In this document: one piece after another, positions 1-9,844 of the stretch
Layout of the letters: each line of letters begins with the position of its first letter
How positions within the stretch are numbered: position 1 is the first letter of the stretch
Assembly: GCF_000226565.1 (NCBI RefSeq)
Contig: NC_016041.1
Location: forward strand, 1,178,001-1,242,000
Origin: Glaciecola nitratireducens FR1064
Lineage (GTDB): Bacteria; Pseudomonadota; Gammaproteobacteria; Enterobacterales; Alteromonadaceae
Direction: 5' to 3'
Length of the DNA: 64,000 nt
The notes under the pieces: model-generated
What the model saw: the letters and a program-made list of their open reading frames with translations, nothing else
The model's database searches: none
What the model was told of the DNA's origin: nothing
Program-made: the position numbers and the translations under genes

Positions 1-60
1 TCTGTCTATTACTACACTTGCATGAGCCATAAGTGATGTTTTTTAGGAGTAGTGGCTCGA

Positions 61-639
61 ATGAGCGAGCAAAAGACCGATCAAGAATTAGTTGAACAGG
101 TACAGAAAGGCAATAAGAACGCTTTTAACTTGTTAGTTATTCGTCATCAGAATAAAGTGATGAATATTGTAGCAAGGTACGTGAAGAACAGTGGGGACGT
201 CGCGGATGTAACGCAAGAGGCGTTTATAAAGGCTTACAGAGCGTTACCCAACTTTAGAGGCGAAAGTGCCTTCTACACTTGGCTGTATAGGATAGCGGTA
301 AACAGTGCAAAAAATTATTTAACATCTCAGGGGCGAAAGCCACCAGCAAGTGATGTTGACGCGAGTGAAGCTGATTATTACGATGGAAGCGACGCATTAA
401 AGGAAAATAATTCTCCAGAACGTGCTTTGCTATCCGACGAATTACAGCAAAAACTATTCGCAACAATTGACGCGCTACCCGAAGATTTACGTTCGGCAAT
501 TACGTTGCGTGAAATTGAAGGACTAAGCTATGAAGAGATAGCTGCAGTGATGGAATGTCCGGTTGGGACAGTACGATCAAGAATTTTTAGAGCACGAGAA
601 GCAATTGACAAAGTTATATTGCCTTTGGTGCAAACATAA
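61..639 (+). CDS. rpoE: RNA polymerase sigma-E factor (RpoE, ECF family)
   Basis: Extracytoplasmic sigma factor that directs transcription of the envelope-stress regulon and is held inactive by RseA at the inner membrane. The 192-residue protein has a sigma region 2 (around residues 20-90, with DVTQEAFIKAYRAL) and a region 4 helix-turn-helix near the C-terminus (LSYEEIAAVMECPVGTVRSRIFRAREAI region). I chose the ATG at 61, because it gives the family-typical MSEQ start and lies 11 bases after AGGAG (45-49); an upstream GTG at 52 is too close to that site. It is first in rpoE-rseA-rseB-rseC. The autoregulated promoter, if present, lies mostly outside the window. Confidence 0.97.
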   Translation: MSEQKTDQELVEQVQKGNKNAFNLLVIRHQNKVMNIVARYVKNSGDVADVTQEAFIKAYRALPNFRGESAFYTWLYRIAVNSAKNYLTSQGRKPPASDVDASEADYYDGSDALKENNSPERALLSDELQQKLFATIDALPEDLRSAITLREIEGLSYEEIAAVMECPVGTVRSRIFRAREAIDKVILPLVQT

Positions 640-709
640 ACACGGTTGATTATATTATCGGCTATAAGCCAATGTATCCATTAGCGGTGTTAAAGTAGGA
701 ATGTGTTAT

Positions 710-1321
710 ATGACGCAACAGCATGAAAAATTATCAGCATTTTTAGACGGTGAGCACCAAGACTCTGAGATAGCGTTAAGCTTGACTCAAGATTCTGAAC
801 TCGCCGACAAGTGGAAACGTTATCACTTGGCTCGAGACTGCATTCGCAACGAAATGAGTGTCGACATTCACTTTGATGTTAGTGCTCAAATTGCGAAGAA
901 GTTGGAACACGAGCTGCCAATGGTTGCACCAAAACGCACTTGGCGTGAGCTTCCAGTGGTGGCGAGTGTAATTCCTTTGGTTAAACAGAGTGGTCAACTA
1001 GCTGTTGCCGCATGCGCAACCGCTGTGATGATATTTAGTTATCAGTCTTACAACCAACCAGAAGAGTCACAGCCATTCTTAACCGCACCGACTGGCTTCG
1101 GCCCACAAGGCGGATTGGCTCCTGTAAGCTTGAACACGAGTGAGAGCGTTGACCGCGAAGGTATGGCGATATTGCTGGAACAGCAACGTCAAATTAATGC
1201 TTTGATTGAAGATCATCAGCGTCAACTTAAACTAAAGAATGCTGGGCAAAGTAAGAAATTAGAGACAGAAAACCTAGACTCGAGTATAGAACAAGTAGAA
1301 AAAGCGCAAGCACAGAAGTAG
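710..1321 (+). CDS. rseA: Anti-sigma-E factor RseA
   Basis: Inner-membrane anti-sigma factor that binds RpoE through its cytoplasmic N-terminal domain and is degraded stepwise (DegS, RseP, ClpXP in the known family) to release it. The N-terminus (KLSAFLDGEHQDSE) is typical, a single membrane segment lies around residues 100-115 (LAVAACATAVMIF), and the periplasmic tail is glutamine/lysine-rich and probably helical. The ATG at 710 is preferred over the in-frame ATG at 701, because the AGTAGGA site abuts 701 but is well spaced from 710. It sits 70 bp after rpoE and one base before rseB. Confidence 0.93.
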   Translation: MTQQHEKLSAFLDGEHQDSEIALSLTQDSELADKWKRYHLARDCIRNEMSVDIHFDVSAQIAKKLEHELPMVAPKRTWRELPVVASVIPLVKQSGQLAVAACATAVMIFSYQSYNQPEESQPFLTAPTGFGPQGGLAPVSLNTSESVDREGMAILLEQQRQINALIEDHQRQLKLKNAGQSKKLETENLDSSIEQVEKAQAQK

Positions 1322-1322
1322 T

Positions 1323-2474
1323 ATGATAATTGGAGTAAAAGACGTGATTACTAGAGCGAGTATCGGCAATGTGCTCTGTAAGCGGGGTTTGCTTCTTATT
1401 ATTTTGGGAATGCTTGCGTCTATTTCTTTTTCAAGTTCGGCGGTCACTATTTTGACCGCGCAAGAGCAAGTAAATCAACAAGCGCAAGAAACCAAGAAAG
1501 AAAACAAAATACTCAGTTCAGAAACCCAGCAGGCGGTAGCGCGTGAGATTGCTCAGGGCGTGCTGAACGGAGGCGAGACTTTCGATCCTTTATCCGCTAT
1601 AAGCTGGTTGACTCGTCTTTCAAGACAAACCTCAAGCTTAAATTACGAAATATCGTTTGTGTTAAATATACCAGGCAAAGATGCTCAACCATTTTTATGG
1701 CGACATGCCAAAGTCGACGAGAGTACTCAAATAGAACAGCTTAGTTTGTTGAATGGCCCCGGTTTTGAAAATATACGGGTCAATGGTGTGGTCAGCGTTT
1801 TTCAGCCTGGATACCCTGCTTACAGTATGTACGGTAGTGCTATAGATGGGCCCATACCGTATGCCTTACTTCATGAACCTGATAAGCTCCTGAAGAGTTA
1901 TCAATTCCTCTTAGTAGGCAGAAACCGAATATCAGGCCGCTCGGCTCAACAAATCAGAATTACTAGCACGGATAAAACGCGCTACGGTTATAATTTGTGG
2001 TTAGACGAAGCAACCGGGATGCTGTTGAAATTAAATATGCACGGACTTGATGGTAAGCTCCTACAGCAAATTCAAGTTACTCAACTCCGAATTGACGACA
2101 GAGTAGCAGATGCGTTCAGTCAATTGCAGCAAGAGAACTTACCGAGAGTGATCAACGTGGTTAATCCTCCGCAAAGAAAACACAAGTGGAAGTTGGCTTT
2201 TTTGCCGGTAGGTATGAAAGCGATAAAACAGGATATTCATCAGTTAGCGATAACAGGGCAGGTGGCGGAATATAGTTTATTTAGCGACGGTCTAGTCAAT
2301 GTTTCCGTGTATATTCAAGCGGCGACAGGCGTATTTCAGAACGACGTCAATTTAAATAACGGTGCTAACACTGTGCACTCTCGCACAGATGGTAAAGTAC
2401 AGGTGACTGTTGTCGGTGATATTCCGTTAGTTACGGCGCAGCTGATGGCAAAATCAATTGAAGTGATAAATTAA
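1323..2474 (+). CDS. rseB: Sigma-E regulatory protein RseB
   Basis: Periplasmic protein that binds RseA and protects it from DegS, and that senses lipoprotein or LPS stress in the known family. The sequence has a positively charged N-terminus and a hydrophobic stretch at about residues 22-42 (GLLLIILGMLASISF), consistent with an export signal, followed by a MucB/RseB fold with motifs such as AISWLTRLSRQ and GYNLWLDEATGMLLK. At 383 residues it is longer than the roughly 320 of E. coli RseB, mainly through a Gln/Glu-rich insert after the signal. It starts one base after the rseA stop, implying translational coupling. Confidence 0.92.
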   Translation: MIIGVKDVITRASIGNVLCKRGLLLIILGMLASISFSSSAVTILTAQEQVNQQAQETKKENKILSSETQQAVAREIAQGVLNGGETFDPLSAISWLTRLSRQTSSLNYEISFVLNIPGKDAQPFLWRHAKVDESTQIEQLSLLNGPGFENIRVNGVVSVFQPGYPAYSMYGSAIDGPIPYALLHEPDKLLKSYQFLLVGRNRISGRSAQQIRITSTDKTRYGYNLWLDEATGMLLKLNMHGLDGKLLQQIQVTQLRIDDRVADAFSQLQQENLPRVINVVNPPQRKHKWKLAFLPVGMKAIKQDIHQLAITGQVAEYSLFSDGLVNVSVYIQAATGVFQNDVNLNNGANTVHSRTDGKVQVTVVGDIPLVTAQLMAKSIEVIN

Positions 2475-2483
2475 TACAAAAAT

Positions 2484-2966
2484 ATGATTGAAGAAACTGG
2501 CATTGTTAGAAAAGTACAGGGCAAACAAGTTTGGATAGAGACCCAAATTAAGACAACCTGTGGCACCTGCCATGTGAATAAAAATTGCGGAACAAGTGTC
2601 GTGGCCAAAGCATTTACTGCTAAGCCAGAATTACTGCAACTAAACAGTCCACATGAGTTGATAGAGGGGCAAACTGTAAAGTTAGGGATCCCTGAAGAGC
2701 AGCTAATGGGCGCTTCTATGCTGGTTTACTTATTGCCAATAATCGTGTTAATTGTTTCTACTTCAAGCATGCAAATTATGCTTCCTTCACTGCATGAAGG
2801 CTGGCAAATCTTATTCGGTTTTATTGCGACCGCGATAAGTTTCTGGCAAATTTCTAAATTTACGAAAAAGCACGATAAAGGTCAGTTTTCTCCCGTTATC
2901 TTAGGCGCGGTGAACGATGCAACAACGACCATGAAAAACGAAATCCCTCTTAAAAAAATCACTTAA
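2484..2966 (+). CDS. rseC: RseC/MucC family membrane protein
   Basis: Inner-membrane protein of the SoxR-reducing/RseC family; in other bacteria it modestly affects sigma-E activity and redox maintenance of SoxR. The protein has the family's N-terminal cysteine cluster (CGTCHVNKNCG, about residues 26-36) and two transmembrane helices (about 78-98 and 104-122), with a short lysine-rich tail. It lies nine bases after rseB and closes the rpoE operon. The exact biochemical role is not settled for the family. Confidence 0.92.
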   Translation: MIEETGIVRKVQGKQVWIETQIKTTCGTCHVNKNCGTSVVAKAFTAKPELLQLNSPHELIEGQTVKLGIPEEQLMGASMLVYLLPIIVLIVSTSSMQIMLPSLHEGWQILFGFIATAISFWQISKFTKKHDKGQFSPVILGAVNDATTTMKNEIPLKKIT

Positions 2967-3225
2967 TTGCAGCCTGTCTTTTAAAGCAACTGTTAGCGTG
3001 AAGTATGCTAGGTAACACCTCCTGACAAATTATTTGTAACTTGTGAGCAAGTTCAGCAGTCTAAACGTAGTAATAATGCTGTAATCATTCGCATTTGTGC
3101 TGATAAAACGGTAAAATCGCGTCTTTATTTTTCGCTTATAAAACCAAGGTAAGCTTCGACGGCAAAACAAAGCGTCTCAGGGCTTGAAACAAATCTCGGT
3201 AACTTCAGGACAAGTAGCTAAATTT

Positions 3226-5022
3226 ATGCAACTAAAGAACATTCGCAACTTCAGTATTATTGCGCATATCGACCACGGCAAGTCGACGCTCGCCGATCGA
3301 CTTATTCAAACTTGTGGCGGCTTAACTAATCGCGAAATGTCGGCTCAAGTGCTCGATTCAATGGATATTGAGCGTGAACGCGGGATCACCATCAAAGCGC
3401 AAAGCGTGACACTTTATTATCAAGCGAAAGACGGTGAAAAATACCAGTTAAACTTTATCGATACGCCAGGGCACGTTGACTTCACTTACGAAGTATCGCG
3501 CTCATTGGCAGCATGTGAAGGCGCTCTGTTAGTGGTCGATGCTGGTCAGGGCGTAGAAGCACAAACGCTGGCGAACTGCTACACAGCAATGGATTTGAAT
3601 ATGGAAGTTGTGCCAATTCTAAATAAAATAGATTTGCCACAGGCTGAGCCAGAACGTGTCGCCGAAGAAATTGAAGATATTATCGGCATTGATGCAATCG
3701 ACGCTGTGCGTTGTTCTGCTAAAACAGGTGTTGGTATTGAAGATGTGTTAGAAGAAATCGTTAAACGTATTCCGCCGCCAGAAGGCGACGTTGATGCGCC
3801 TCTTCAGGCATTGATTATTGATTCTTGGTTTGATAATTATCAGGGCGTTGTCTCGCTAGTGCGAATAGTAGAGGGACAGTTAAACGCTAAAGATAAAATT
3901 CAAATAATGTCAAATGGTGTTGTTCACCAGGTAGATAAAGTAGGGATATTCACACCAAAACAAACGGACACCGGGATTTTAAAAGCAGGTGAGGTTGGTT
4001 TTATTATTGCTGGTATTAAGGAAATTAATGGCGCGCCGGTTGGCGACACCATTACTTTAGCTAAAGCCCCAGCTGCCAATGCATTACCCGGCTTTAAGAA
4101 GATCAAGCCGCAGGTATACGCGGGCTTGTTTCCAGTGAGTTCTGATGACTACGAAGATTTTCGCGATGCTTTATCAAAGCTCAGTCTGAATGACGCTTCT
4201 TTGTTTTTTGAACCTGAAAGTTCTGCCGCATTAGGTTTTGGTTTTAGAATAGGTTTCCTAGGTATGCTACACATGGAAATCATTCAAGAACGTTTAGAGC
4301 GTGAATACAACCTAGATTTGATCACTACCGCGCCAACTGTTGTTTATCAAGTGAAAACAACCAAAGGCGTCGTGATAGAAGTAGATAATCCATCTAAACT
4401 ACCTCCAATTAATGATATCGAAGAAATCCGTGAACCTATTGTGACCGCAAGCATGCTGGTGCCGCAGGAATACCTAGGTAATGTTATGACGCTATGCGTT
4501 GAAAAGCGCGGAATGCAAACAGCAATGACATACCATGGCAAACAGGTTGCGGTTACCTACGATATGCCTATGGCAGAGGTGGTTCTCGACTTCTTTGATA
4601 AATTGAAATCAACCAGCAGAGGCTTTGCATCGCTCGATTACAACTTTAGTCGTTTCCAAGTTGCCGATATGGTTCGCTTAGATATACTGATAAACGGTGA
4701 AAGAGTCGATGCTTTAGCACTTATAACCCACAAAGCAAACTCTCAGCGCCGCGGGCGTGACTTAGTGGAAAAACTGCAAGAGCTCATTCCAAGACAAATG
4801 TTCGATATTGCAATACAAGCGGCAATTGGCAATCACGTGGTAGCGCGCAGTACGGTTAAACAGCTGCGTAAAAACGTTATTGCAAAATGTTACGGTGGCG
4901 ATATTAGCCGTAAGAAAAAGCTATTACAAAAGCAAAAAGACGGTAAAAAACGTATGAAGCAAGTAGGGAATGTAGAATTACCTCAAGATGCCTTCCTAGC
5001 AATTTTGAAGGTGGATAATTAA
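3226..5022 (+). CDS. lepA: Elongation factor 4 (LepA), ribosome-associated GTPase
   Basis: Translational GTPase that acts on stalled or assembling ribosomes. The GTP-binding motifs are intact: AHIDHGKST (G1), DTPGHVDF (G3) and NKIDLP (G4), followed by EF-G-like domains and the LepA-specific C-terminal domain rich in Lys/Arg ([18 protein letters not shown]). The ATG at 3226 yields 598 residues beginning just before [13 protein letters not shown], matching the family; a TTG at 3184 would add 14 residues and is less likely. The stop overlaps the lepB start by one base (TAATG), so the two are coupled. Confidence 0.97.
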   Translation: MQLKNIRNFSIIAHIDHGKSTLADRLIQTCGGLTNREMSAQVLDSMDIERERGITIKAQSVTLYYQAKDGEKYQLNFIDTPGHVDFTYEVSRSLAACEGALLVVDAGQGVEAQTLANCYTAMDLNMEVVPILNKIDLPQAEPERVAEEIEDIIGIDAIDAVRCSAKTGVGIEDVLEEIVKRIPPPEGDVDAPLQALIIDSWFDNYQGVVSLVRIVEGQLNAKDKIQIMSNGVVHQVDKVGIFTPKQTDTGILKAGEVGFIIAGIKEINGAPVGDTITLAKAPAANALPGFKKIKPQVYAGLFPVSSDDYEDFRDALSKLSLNDASLFFEPESSAALGFGFRIGFLGMLHMEIIQERLEREYNLDLITTAPTVVYQVKTTKGVVIEVDNPSKLPPINDIEEIREPIVTASMLVPQEYLGNVMTLCVEKRGMQTAMTYHGKQVAVTYDMPMAEVVLDFFDKLKSTSRGFASLDYNFSRFQVADMVRLDILINGERVDALALITHKANSQRRGRDLVEKLQELIPRQMFDIAIQAAIGNHVVARSTVKQLRKNVIAKCYGGDISRKKKLLQKQKDGKKRMKQVGNVELPQDAFLAILKVDN

Positions 5023-5951
5023 TGGCCAATTATTTCGCAATATTTTTGGTGGCGATGACCGCAATCACCGGTTTCATCTGGCTAGTCGATGCCATGTTTT
5101 TCGCACCAAAAAGAAAAGTAATCGCATTAGAAGAGCGTCGCGCTATTTTAGGTGATGAGAGCATAATTGAGTTAGTCGGTGAAGAAGCGGATCCTAATTT
5201 GCCTGCCTTGGTGGATAATGCTAAGCAGTTTTTTCCAATTTTTGCGTTGGTCATGGTGTTTCGCTCATTTTTATACGAACCCTTTCAAATTCCATCAGGC
5301 TCGATGATGCCGACACTGTTAGTAGGAGACTTCATCTTAGTTGAAAAATTCAGCTATGGCATAAAAGATCCTATTTTTAGAACGAAGCTGATTGAAACCG
5401 GAGAACCTGAAAGAGGTGACGTTGTTGTCTTTAAGTTTCCTAGCGATCCTAATGTCGATTTTATCAAAAGAGTCGTTGGCTTACCTGGCGACAGAGTGAT
5501 TTATCGCAATAAGCAGTTGTATATCACCGAAGCGTGTAATGGGCAGCAACCTTGTCCTACAGAAAAAATGGTTACCCAAATATATACAGGTCGGACTGAC
5601 TTTATTAGTCGCGGTGCTTATCTTGAGGAATATACTGAAGGTTTGGGCACCAAGCAGCATTCTTTATTGCGAAATCCAAGGGCAATTGATCCGGTAGCAC
5701 GCTATGAACCAAAACAGCCAGGAACCGCAATCAACGAGTGGATTGTGCCAGAGAACAGCTACTTTGTGATGGGTGACAATAGAGACAATAGTGAAGACGG
5801 CAGATATTGGGGCTTCGTTCCTGACGCAAACTTAGTCGGTGAAGCCGTGTTGATTTGGGTTAGTTTCGAGTTTGATAGAGCGCCTGAAGATTTTCTGCCT
5901 ACTTGGTTGCCTTCCGGCATACGATTTGAACGCAGTGGTACTATTAATTAA
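5022..5951 (+). CDS. lepB: Signal peptidase I (LepB)
   Basis: Inner-membrane serine protease that removes signal peptides from Sec and Tat substrates. There is an N-terminal membrane helix (residues 2-22) and a second near 70-85. The catalytic Ser is in PSGSMMPTLLVGDF (about Ser94) and the general-base Lys is in DFIKRVVGLPGDRV (about Lys149). The later box MGDNRDNSEDGRYWG is also present. The 309-residue length is normal. It is coupled to lepA by the overlapping TAATG, the same arrangement as in E. coli. Confidence 0.97.
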   Translation: MANYFAIFLVAMTAITGFIWLVDAMFFAPKRKVIALEERRAILGDESIIELVGEEADPNLPALVDNAKQFFPIFALVMVFRSFLYEPFQIPSGSMMPTLLVGDFILVEKFSYGIKDPIFRTKLIETGEPERGDVVVFKFPSDPNVDFIKRVVGLPGDRVIYRNKQLYITEACNGQQPCPTEKMVTQIYTGRTDFISRGAYLEEYTEGLGTKQHSLLRNPRAIDPVARYEPKQPGTAINEWIVPENSYFVMGDNRDNSEDGRYWGFVPDANLVGEAVLIWVSFEFDRAPEDFLPTWLPSGIRFERSGTIN

Positions 5952-6072
5952 TTGGTTGATATAACCAATAGTTGTATGACTATCCCAATGATAGTTAACA
6001 TCAAAGGTGCCTATATCTTTTACGTTTCGGGTAAGCAGTGATTACCTTAAGAGTCGTAAATTAAATAGGCAT
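5951..6072 (+). promoter_or_regulatory. Structured leader upstream of rnc (candidate RNase III autoregulatory site)
   Basis: The 135-bp lepB-rnc spacer holds three inverted-repeat units. Hairpin 1: arms 5951-5957/5963-5969 (7 bp). Hairpin 2: arms 5979-5984/5990-5995 (6 bp). Unit 3 is nested: outer arms 6008-6014/6065-6071 (7 bp), middle 6019-6024/6055-6060 (6 bp), inner 6030-6034/6042-6046 (5 bp). All arms are perfectly complementary. RNase III of E. coli is known to cleave its own leader; that this structure does the same job is an inference. Hairpin 1 overlaps the end of lepB and could alternatively act as a terminator, though no T run follows. Confidence 0.55.
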
Positions 6073-6086
6073 CGTTAAGAGCAAAA

Positions 6087-6764
6087 ATGAATCCATATAT
6101 TAGATTAAACAAAGTACTTGATTATACATTTGAAAATAAGGCTTTGCTTGAGCAGGCATTCACGCATCGTAGTGCTGCCAAAATTCATAACGAAAGATTA
6201 GAGTTTTTAGGGGACGCAGTGCTAGGCATGGTCGTTGCCGAGTTGTTATATCAGCAATTTCCAGAACAACCTGAAGGTAAGTTGACGAGAATGCGTTCTT
6301 CACTCGTTAAAGGCGATACACTGGCAATGATTGCGAAAGAACATGATTTCGGCGCATTCCTAAAGCTAGGCTCGGGCGAAATGAAAAGCGGTGGTCATCG
6401 ACGTAGCTCAACCTTAGCTGATGTTGTTGAAGCTGTGATAGGTGCGATATTTCTAGAATCGGGTATTGATGCTGCAAAAAATACCATCGTTAAACTATTC
6501 GCAAGCCGCATCGAAAAACTCGATCCGAATAGGCAAATAAAAGACAATAAAACACAGTTGCAAGAATTTTTGCAGTCCAGACAACTGCCATTACCCAATT
6601 ACGAAGTTGTCCTTATTAGCGGCAAAGACCATGCGCAAACCTTCGAAGTTGATTGTACTGTAGAGCCTTTAAATACCAGTCAAATTGGAAAAGGTAAAAG
6701 TCGTCGACAAGCCGAGCAAAACGCGGCAAAACAAACACTAGAGATATTATTAAATGAGCAATAA
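6087..6764 (+). CDS. rnc: Ribonuclease III
   Basis: Double-strand-specific endoribonuclease that processes rRNA precursors and many mRNAs. The catalytic signature [12 protein letters not shown] is at residues 36-47, a second acidic patch follows ([17 protein letters not shown]), and a C-terminal dsRNA-binding domain spans about 153-222 (KTQLQEFLQ through [11 protein letters not shown]). The length of 225 residues is typical. The gene follows a highly folded leader and overlaps era by 11 bases, as in other gammaproteobacteria. Confidence 0.97.
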   Translation: MNPYIRLNKVLDYTFENKALLEQAFTHRSAAKIHNERLEFLGDAVLGMVVAELLYQQFPEQPEGKLTRMRSSLVKGDTLAMIAKEHDFGAFLKLGSGEMKSGGHRRSSTLADVVEAVIGAIFLESGIDAAKNTIVKLFASRIEKLDPNRQIKDNKTQLQEFLQSRQLPLPNYEVVLISGKDHAQTFEVDCTVEPLNTSQIGKGKSRRQAEQNAAKQTLEILLNEQ

Positions 6765-7659
6765 ACATTGTGGGATGGTTGCCATTGTTGGTCGCCCGAA
6801 TGTTGGGAAATCGACAATATTGAACCAAATTTTAGGTCAAAAAGTCAGTATTACCTCACGCAAGCCGCAAACCACTCGGCATCGTATCATGGGCATTGAT
6901 ACTATTGGCGAACGTCAAGCAGTGTATGTTGATACACCAGGCTTACATGGCGAAGAAAAGCGCGCTATCAATCGTTTAATGAATCGTGCCGCTGCCAGTT
7001 CGCTCGGCGAAGTATTTCTAGTATTGTTTGTGATTGAAGGAACACGCTGGACCGAAGATGATGAACTTGTTTTATCGAAAATAAAGCAGGCAAATATACC
7101 CTGCTGGCTCATCGTGAACAAAACTGACAAAGTGCCTGACAGAGCAGAGTTAATGGATACGTTGAAAGCGCTCAACGAAAAACATGATTTTGAAAATGTC
7201 ATTCCTGTCAGTGCGAAGCAAAATAGGCAAATCGATCATTTGCGTCAGCTTGTCCTAAAAGCCCTGCCTGAGAGTGAGTTTTACTTTCCAGAAGACTACA
7301 TCACAGATCGCTCTAGCCGCTTCATGGCTGCGGAAATTATCAGAGAAAAGTTGATGCGCTTCACTGGCGATGAGCTGCCCTATGCAACGACAGTTGAAAT
7401 AGAGCAGTTTAAACTCACTCCCAGAGGTATCTACCATATAAATGGATTAATATTAGTTGAGCGTGAAACCCAAAAGCGCATGATTATTGGCAAGTCGGGT
7501 AGTCATCTTAAAACCATGGGCGCAGAGGCGCGTAAAGACATGGAAGCTTTGTTTGATAATAAAGTTTTTCTTGAACTGTGGGTTAAAGTGAAAGCCGGCT
7601 GGGCAGATGACGAACGCGCATTGCGATCCCTTGGCTACGATAACGACTATAAAGGCTAA
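6754..7659 (+). CDS. era: GTPase Era (16S rRNA maturation)
   Basis: Essential GTPase that binds the 3' end of 16S rRNA and assists 30S assembly. The G-domain motifs are GRPNVGKS (residues 13-20), DTPG and NKTD, and a C-terminal KH domain carries [11 protein letters not shown]. It is 301 residues and complete. The start overlaps the end of rnc by 11 bases, implying coupled translation. In most relatives recO and pdxJ come next; here pdxH follows instead. Confidence 0.97.
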   Translation: MSNKHCGMVAIVGRPNVGKSTILNQILGQKVSITSRKPQTTRHRIMGIDTIGERQAVYVDTPGLHGEEKRAINRLMNRAAASSLGEVFLVLFVIEGTRWTEDDELVLSKIKQANIPCWLIVNKTDKVPDRAELMDTLKALNEKHDFENVIPVSAKQNRQIDHLRQLVLKALPESEFYFPEDYITDRSSRFMAAEIIREKLMRFTGDELPYATTVEIEQFKLTPRGIYHINGLILVERETQKRMIIGKSGSHLKTMGAEARKDMEALFDNKVFLELWVKVKAGWADDERALRSLGYDNDYKG

Positions 7660-7701
7660 TTCTCTTTAACAATAATGCAGTCCTGTTGTGGAATACAAAT
7701 T

Positions 7702-8343
7702 ATGAAACCGCTTAGTGATTTTAGAAAAGAATATACGGCCGGTCGTTTGACATCAGACGTGCTTACCGAGCATCCAGTGGATTTATTTAAGATCTGGTTA
7801 GACGATGCTATCAATGCAAAGTTACCAGACCCAAACGCCATGACGGTAGCTACCGTAGATGCAAGCGGTCAGCCTAGCCAGCGCATTGTGTTGCTGAAAG
7901 ACTTAAGCAACGAGGGCTTTGTTTTTTATACCAACCTAGGTAGTCGAAAAGCGAAAGACCTTGCTAACAATGCAAAAATTTCTCTGCATTTCCCATGGTA
8001 TTTTTTAGAACGTCAGGTCAGAGTTAACGGCGTTGCAAAAGCACTTTCACGAACCGAAGTTGCTAAATATTTTTTATCCCGCCCAAAAGACAGTCAGTTA
8101 GGCGCTTGGGCATCTCAGCAAAGCCAGCCAATTTCAACACGCGAGCTGTTAGTCACTCAGTTTGCGCAAATGAAAGAAAAGTTTGCTAAGGGCCAAGTTC
8201 CTTTACCCGATTTTTGGGGTGGGTTTCGAGTAGAGCCTCAGCAAATTGAATTTTGGCAAGGAGGAGAACATCGTTTACATGATCGCTTCGAATACAATAA
8301 GCAAGAAAATGGCAGTTGGACGATACAACGATTGATGCCGTGA
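7702..8343 (+). CDS. pdxH: Pyridoxamine/pyridoxine 5'-phosphate oxidase
   Basis: FMN enzyme that oxidises pyridoxamine 5'-phosphate or pyridoxine 5'-phosphate to pyridoxal 5'-phosphate, the last step of vitamin B6 synthesis. Family motifs include [45 protein letters not shown] and the C-terminal [12 protein letters not shown] box. I prefer the ATG at 7702 (213 residues, starting [11 protein letters not shown]), since the in-frame ATG at 7675 has no ribosome site and adds a non-conserved Cys-rich stub. It lies 42 bp after era. Confidence 0.95.
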   Translation: MKPLSDFRKEYTAGRLTSDVLTEHPVDLFKIWLDDAINAKLPDPNAMTVATVDASGQPSQRIVLLKDLSNEGFVFYTNLGSRKAKDLANNAKISLHFPWYFLERQVRVNGVAKALSRTEVAKYFLSRPKDSQLGAWASQQSQPISTRELLVTQFAQMKEKFAKGQVPLPDFWGGFRVEPQQIEFWQGGEHRLHDRFEYNKQENGSWTIQRLMP

Positions 8344-8370
8344 TGAAGGTCCCGGCTAAGCCCTGAACTT

Positions 8371-9153
8371 ATGATTGACAGTCATTGCCATATCGACCTT
8401 GAGACCTTTGATGATGATCGCGATGATGTTTTGCAGCGAGCATTTCAAGTGGGCATTCAGCGTCTGTTAGTGCTTGGATTAACAAATCAGCAATTTCCTA
8501 AATTACTAGGCCTGCGCCAGCGATACCCGCAGGTTGATATTGCTTTGGGCTTACATCCTTACTTTCTTCAACTCCAAGATGATGCAAACACTCAGCTTAC
8601 GCTTGACGAGTTGTCTCGTTTAGCGAGTTTGCATACTGAGCATTTTATCGCTTTCGGTGAAATGGGTTTGGACGGCAGTTTAGCGCTTGATATGATGTAT
8701 CAACAAAAAATCCTGTCTTATCAACTTCAGCTTGCAAAAAGCTATAAAAAACCCGTTATCCTGCATCATCGCAAATCTCACAATCAACTCATTAGTCTGT
8801 TGAAAGCGCAAAATTATCAGGGTGGGGGAATACTTCACGCATTTTCTGGTAGCTATCAAGAAGCTAAAACTTATATTGATATGGGGTTTTTATTGGGTGT
8901 TGGGGGAACGATAACCTATGCACGTGCGAAAAAAACACGAGAGAGTATTGCAAAAGTTCCCTTAGACAAACTCGTTGTTGAAACCGACTCGCCCGATATG
9001 CCAATAAGCGGATTTCAAGGCGAACGCAATCAACCCAGTCAACTGTCGCTGGTGGTTAAGGCATTGGCTGAACTTAAAAAAACGTCATCAATTGAAGTTG
9101 AACAACAAACGACTGAAAACTATTTAACGCTCTTTGGGTTGTCGCTAAACTGA
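8371..9153 (+). CDS. TatD-family metal-dependent hydrolase (YjjV-like)
   Basis: Predicted metal-dependent deoxyribonuclease of the TatD/amidohydrolase fold. Metal ligands are visible: IDSHCHID at the N-terminus, the Glu in FGEMGLDG, HHRKSHNQ, and the Asp in VVETDSPDMP. Its 260 residues fit the family, and the overall pattern (FGEMGLDG and FQGERNQPSQL) is closest to the YjjV branch rather than TatD or YcfH. The 3' end overlaps the convergent smp gene by 34 bp. The in vivo substrate is unknown. Confidence 0.9.
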   Translation: MIDSHCHIDLETFDDDRDDVLQRAFQVGIQRLLVLGLTNQQFPKLLGLRQRYPQVDIALGLHPYFLQLQDDANTQLTLDELSRLASLHTEHFIAFGEMGLDGSLALDMMYQQKILSYQLQLAKSYKKPVILHHRKSHNQLISLLKAQNYQGGGILHAFSGSYQEAKTYIDMGFLLGVGGTITYARAKKTRESIAKVPLDKLVVETDSPDMPISGFQGERNQPSQLSLVVKALAELKKTSSIEVEQQTTENYLTLFGLSLN

Positions 9154-9680
9154 TAGCTGGCGCGTATCTTGTAAAATAGGCGAGTAATAATCATTGCACA
9201 AATAGCCGTTAACAACATGATTAAACCGGTTTGTATCAATTGGGTGCGATTGAATGCTTTGTGATGTTTAATGATAGCGTCGCGGTCCAGTAAAAGCTTT
9301 ACATAGCCAATCGTTTTACCATCATAAATAATATCTTCAATAAAAATGAGTGGGGGCTGATCTAAGACTCTGAACTCTTCTATGATGGAGTAGTTTTCAT
9401 CAAAGCTTGTAATTGTTTTTCCGGTTTGATCGTATAGTGATGTGCCTTTAACGAAACTGTCAGTCTCAATAGTGCTTACGTAATTTTCGATACTTTCTTG
9501 GTCTTCTTTTTCAAGCGGTGCAGCTAACATTCTTGAGGCTTGGCCAGCTAGACTTCTGCCGAGTTGCTCTGATTCTAAGCTATACCATTCATTGGCATTT
9601 TTATTGTGCATCAACCACAAGTTAACTGCAATCACCACAATACATATCGCCAATACAAAGTTGGAGATACGTTTCAACAT
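9120..9680 (-). CDS. Smp/YtjB (AhpA) family membrane protein
   Basis: Small inner-membrane protein of the YtjB/Smp family, found next to serB in many gammaproteobacteria; no defined function. It has an N-terminal membrane helix (about residues 5-25), a periplasmic domain of about 110 residues (with LYDQTGKTITSFDENYS), a second membrane helix near 145-165, and a short cytoplasmic tail. I chose the ATG at 9680 (186 residues); a TTG at 9710 would add ten residues. It is divergent from serB, as in E. coli, and its 3' end overlaps tatD by 34 bp. Confidence 0.8.
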   Translation of the reverse strand: MLKRISNFVLAICIVVIAVNLWLMHNKNANEWYSLESEQLGRSLAGQASRMLAAPLEKEDQESIENYVSTIETDSFVKGTSLYDQTGKTITSFDENYSIIEEFRVLDQPPLIFIEDIIYDGKTIGYVKLLLDRDAIIKHHKAFNRTQLIQTGLIMLLTAICAMIITRLFYKIRASYQFSDNPKSVK

Positions 9681-9844
9681 GGAAAATTTAGGTGTGGTTT
9701 GGCTAAACAAGCGCTTCTCATGGTTAATGGCTACCGAGCAACAATAGGATAAATAACGCTTTTTGCCAAGACTTTGTTTTATTGCGATGCGCCTTTAGGT
9801 ATCATCTCGTCGGTAAAATACACCGCGTTATCTTAGGAACTAAT

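Noticed and set aside
52-60. GTG start for rpoE
   Set aside because: The ribosome site is only two bases away and the added MAR is not conserved; the ATG at 61 fits better.
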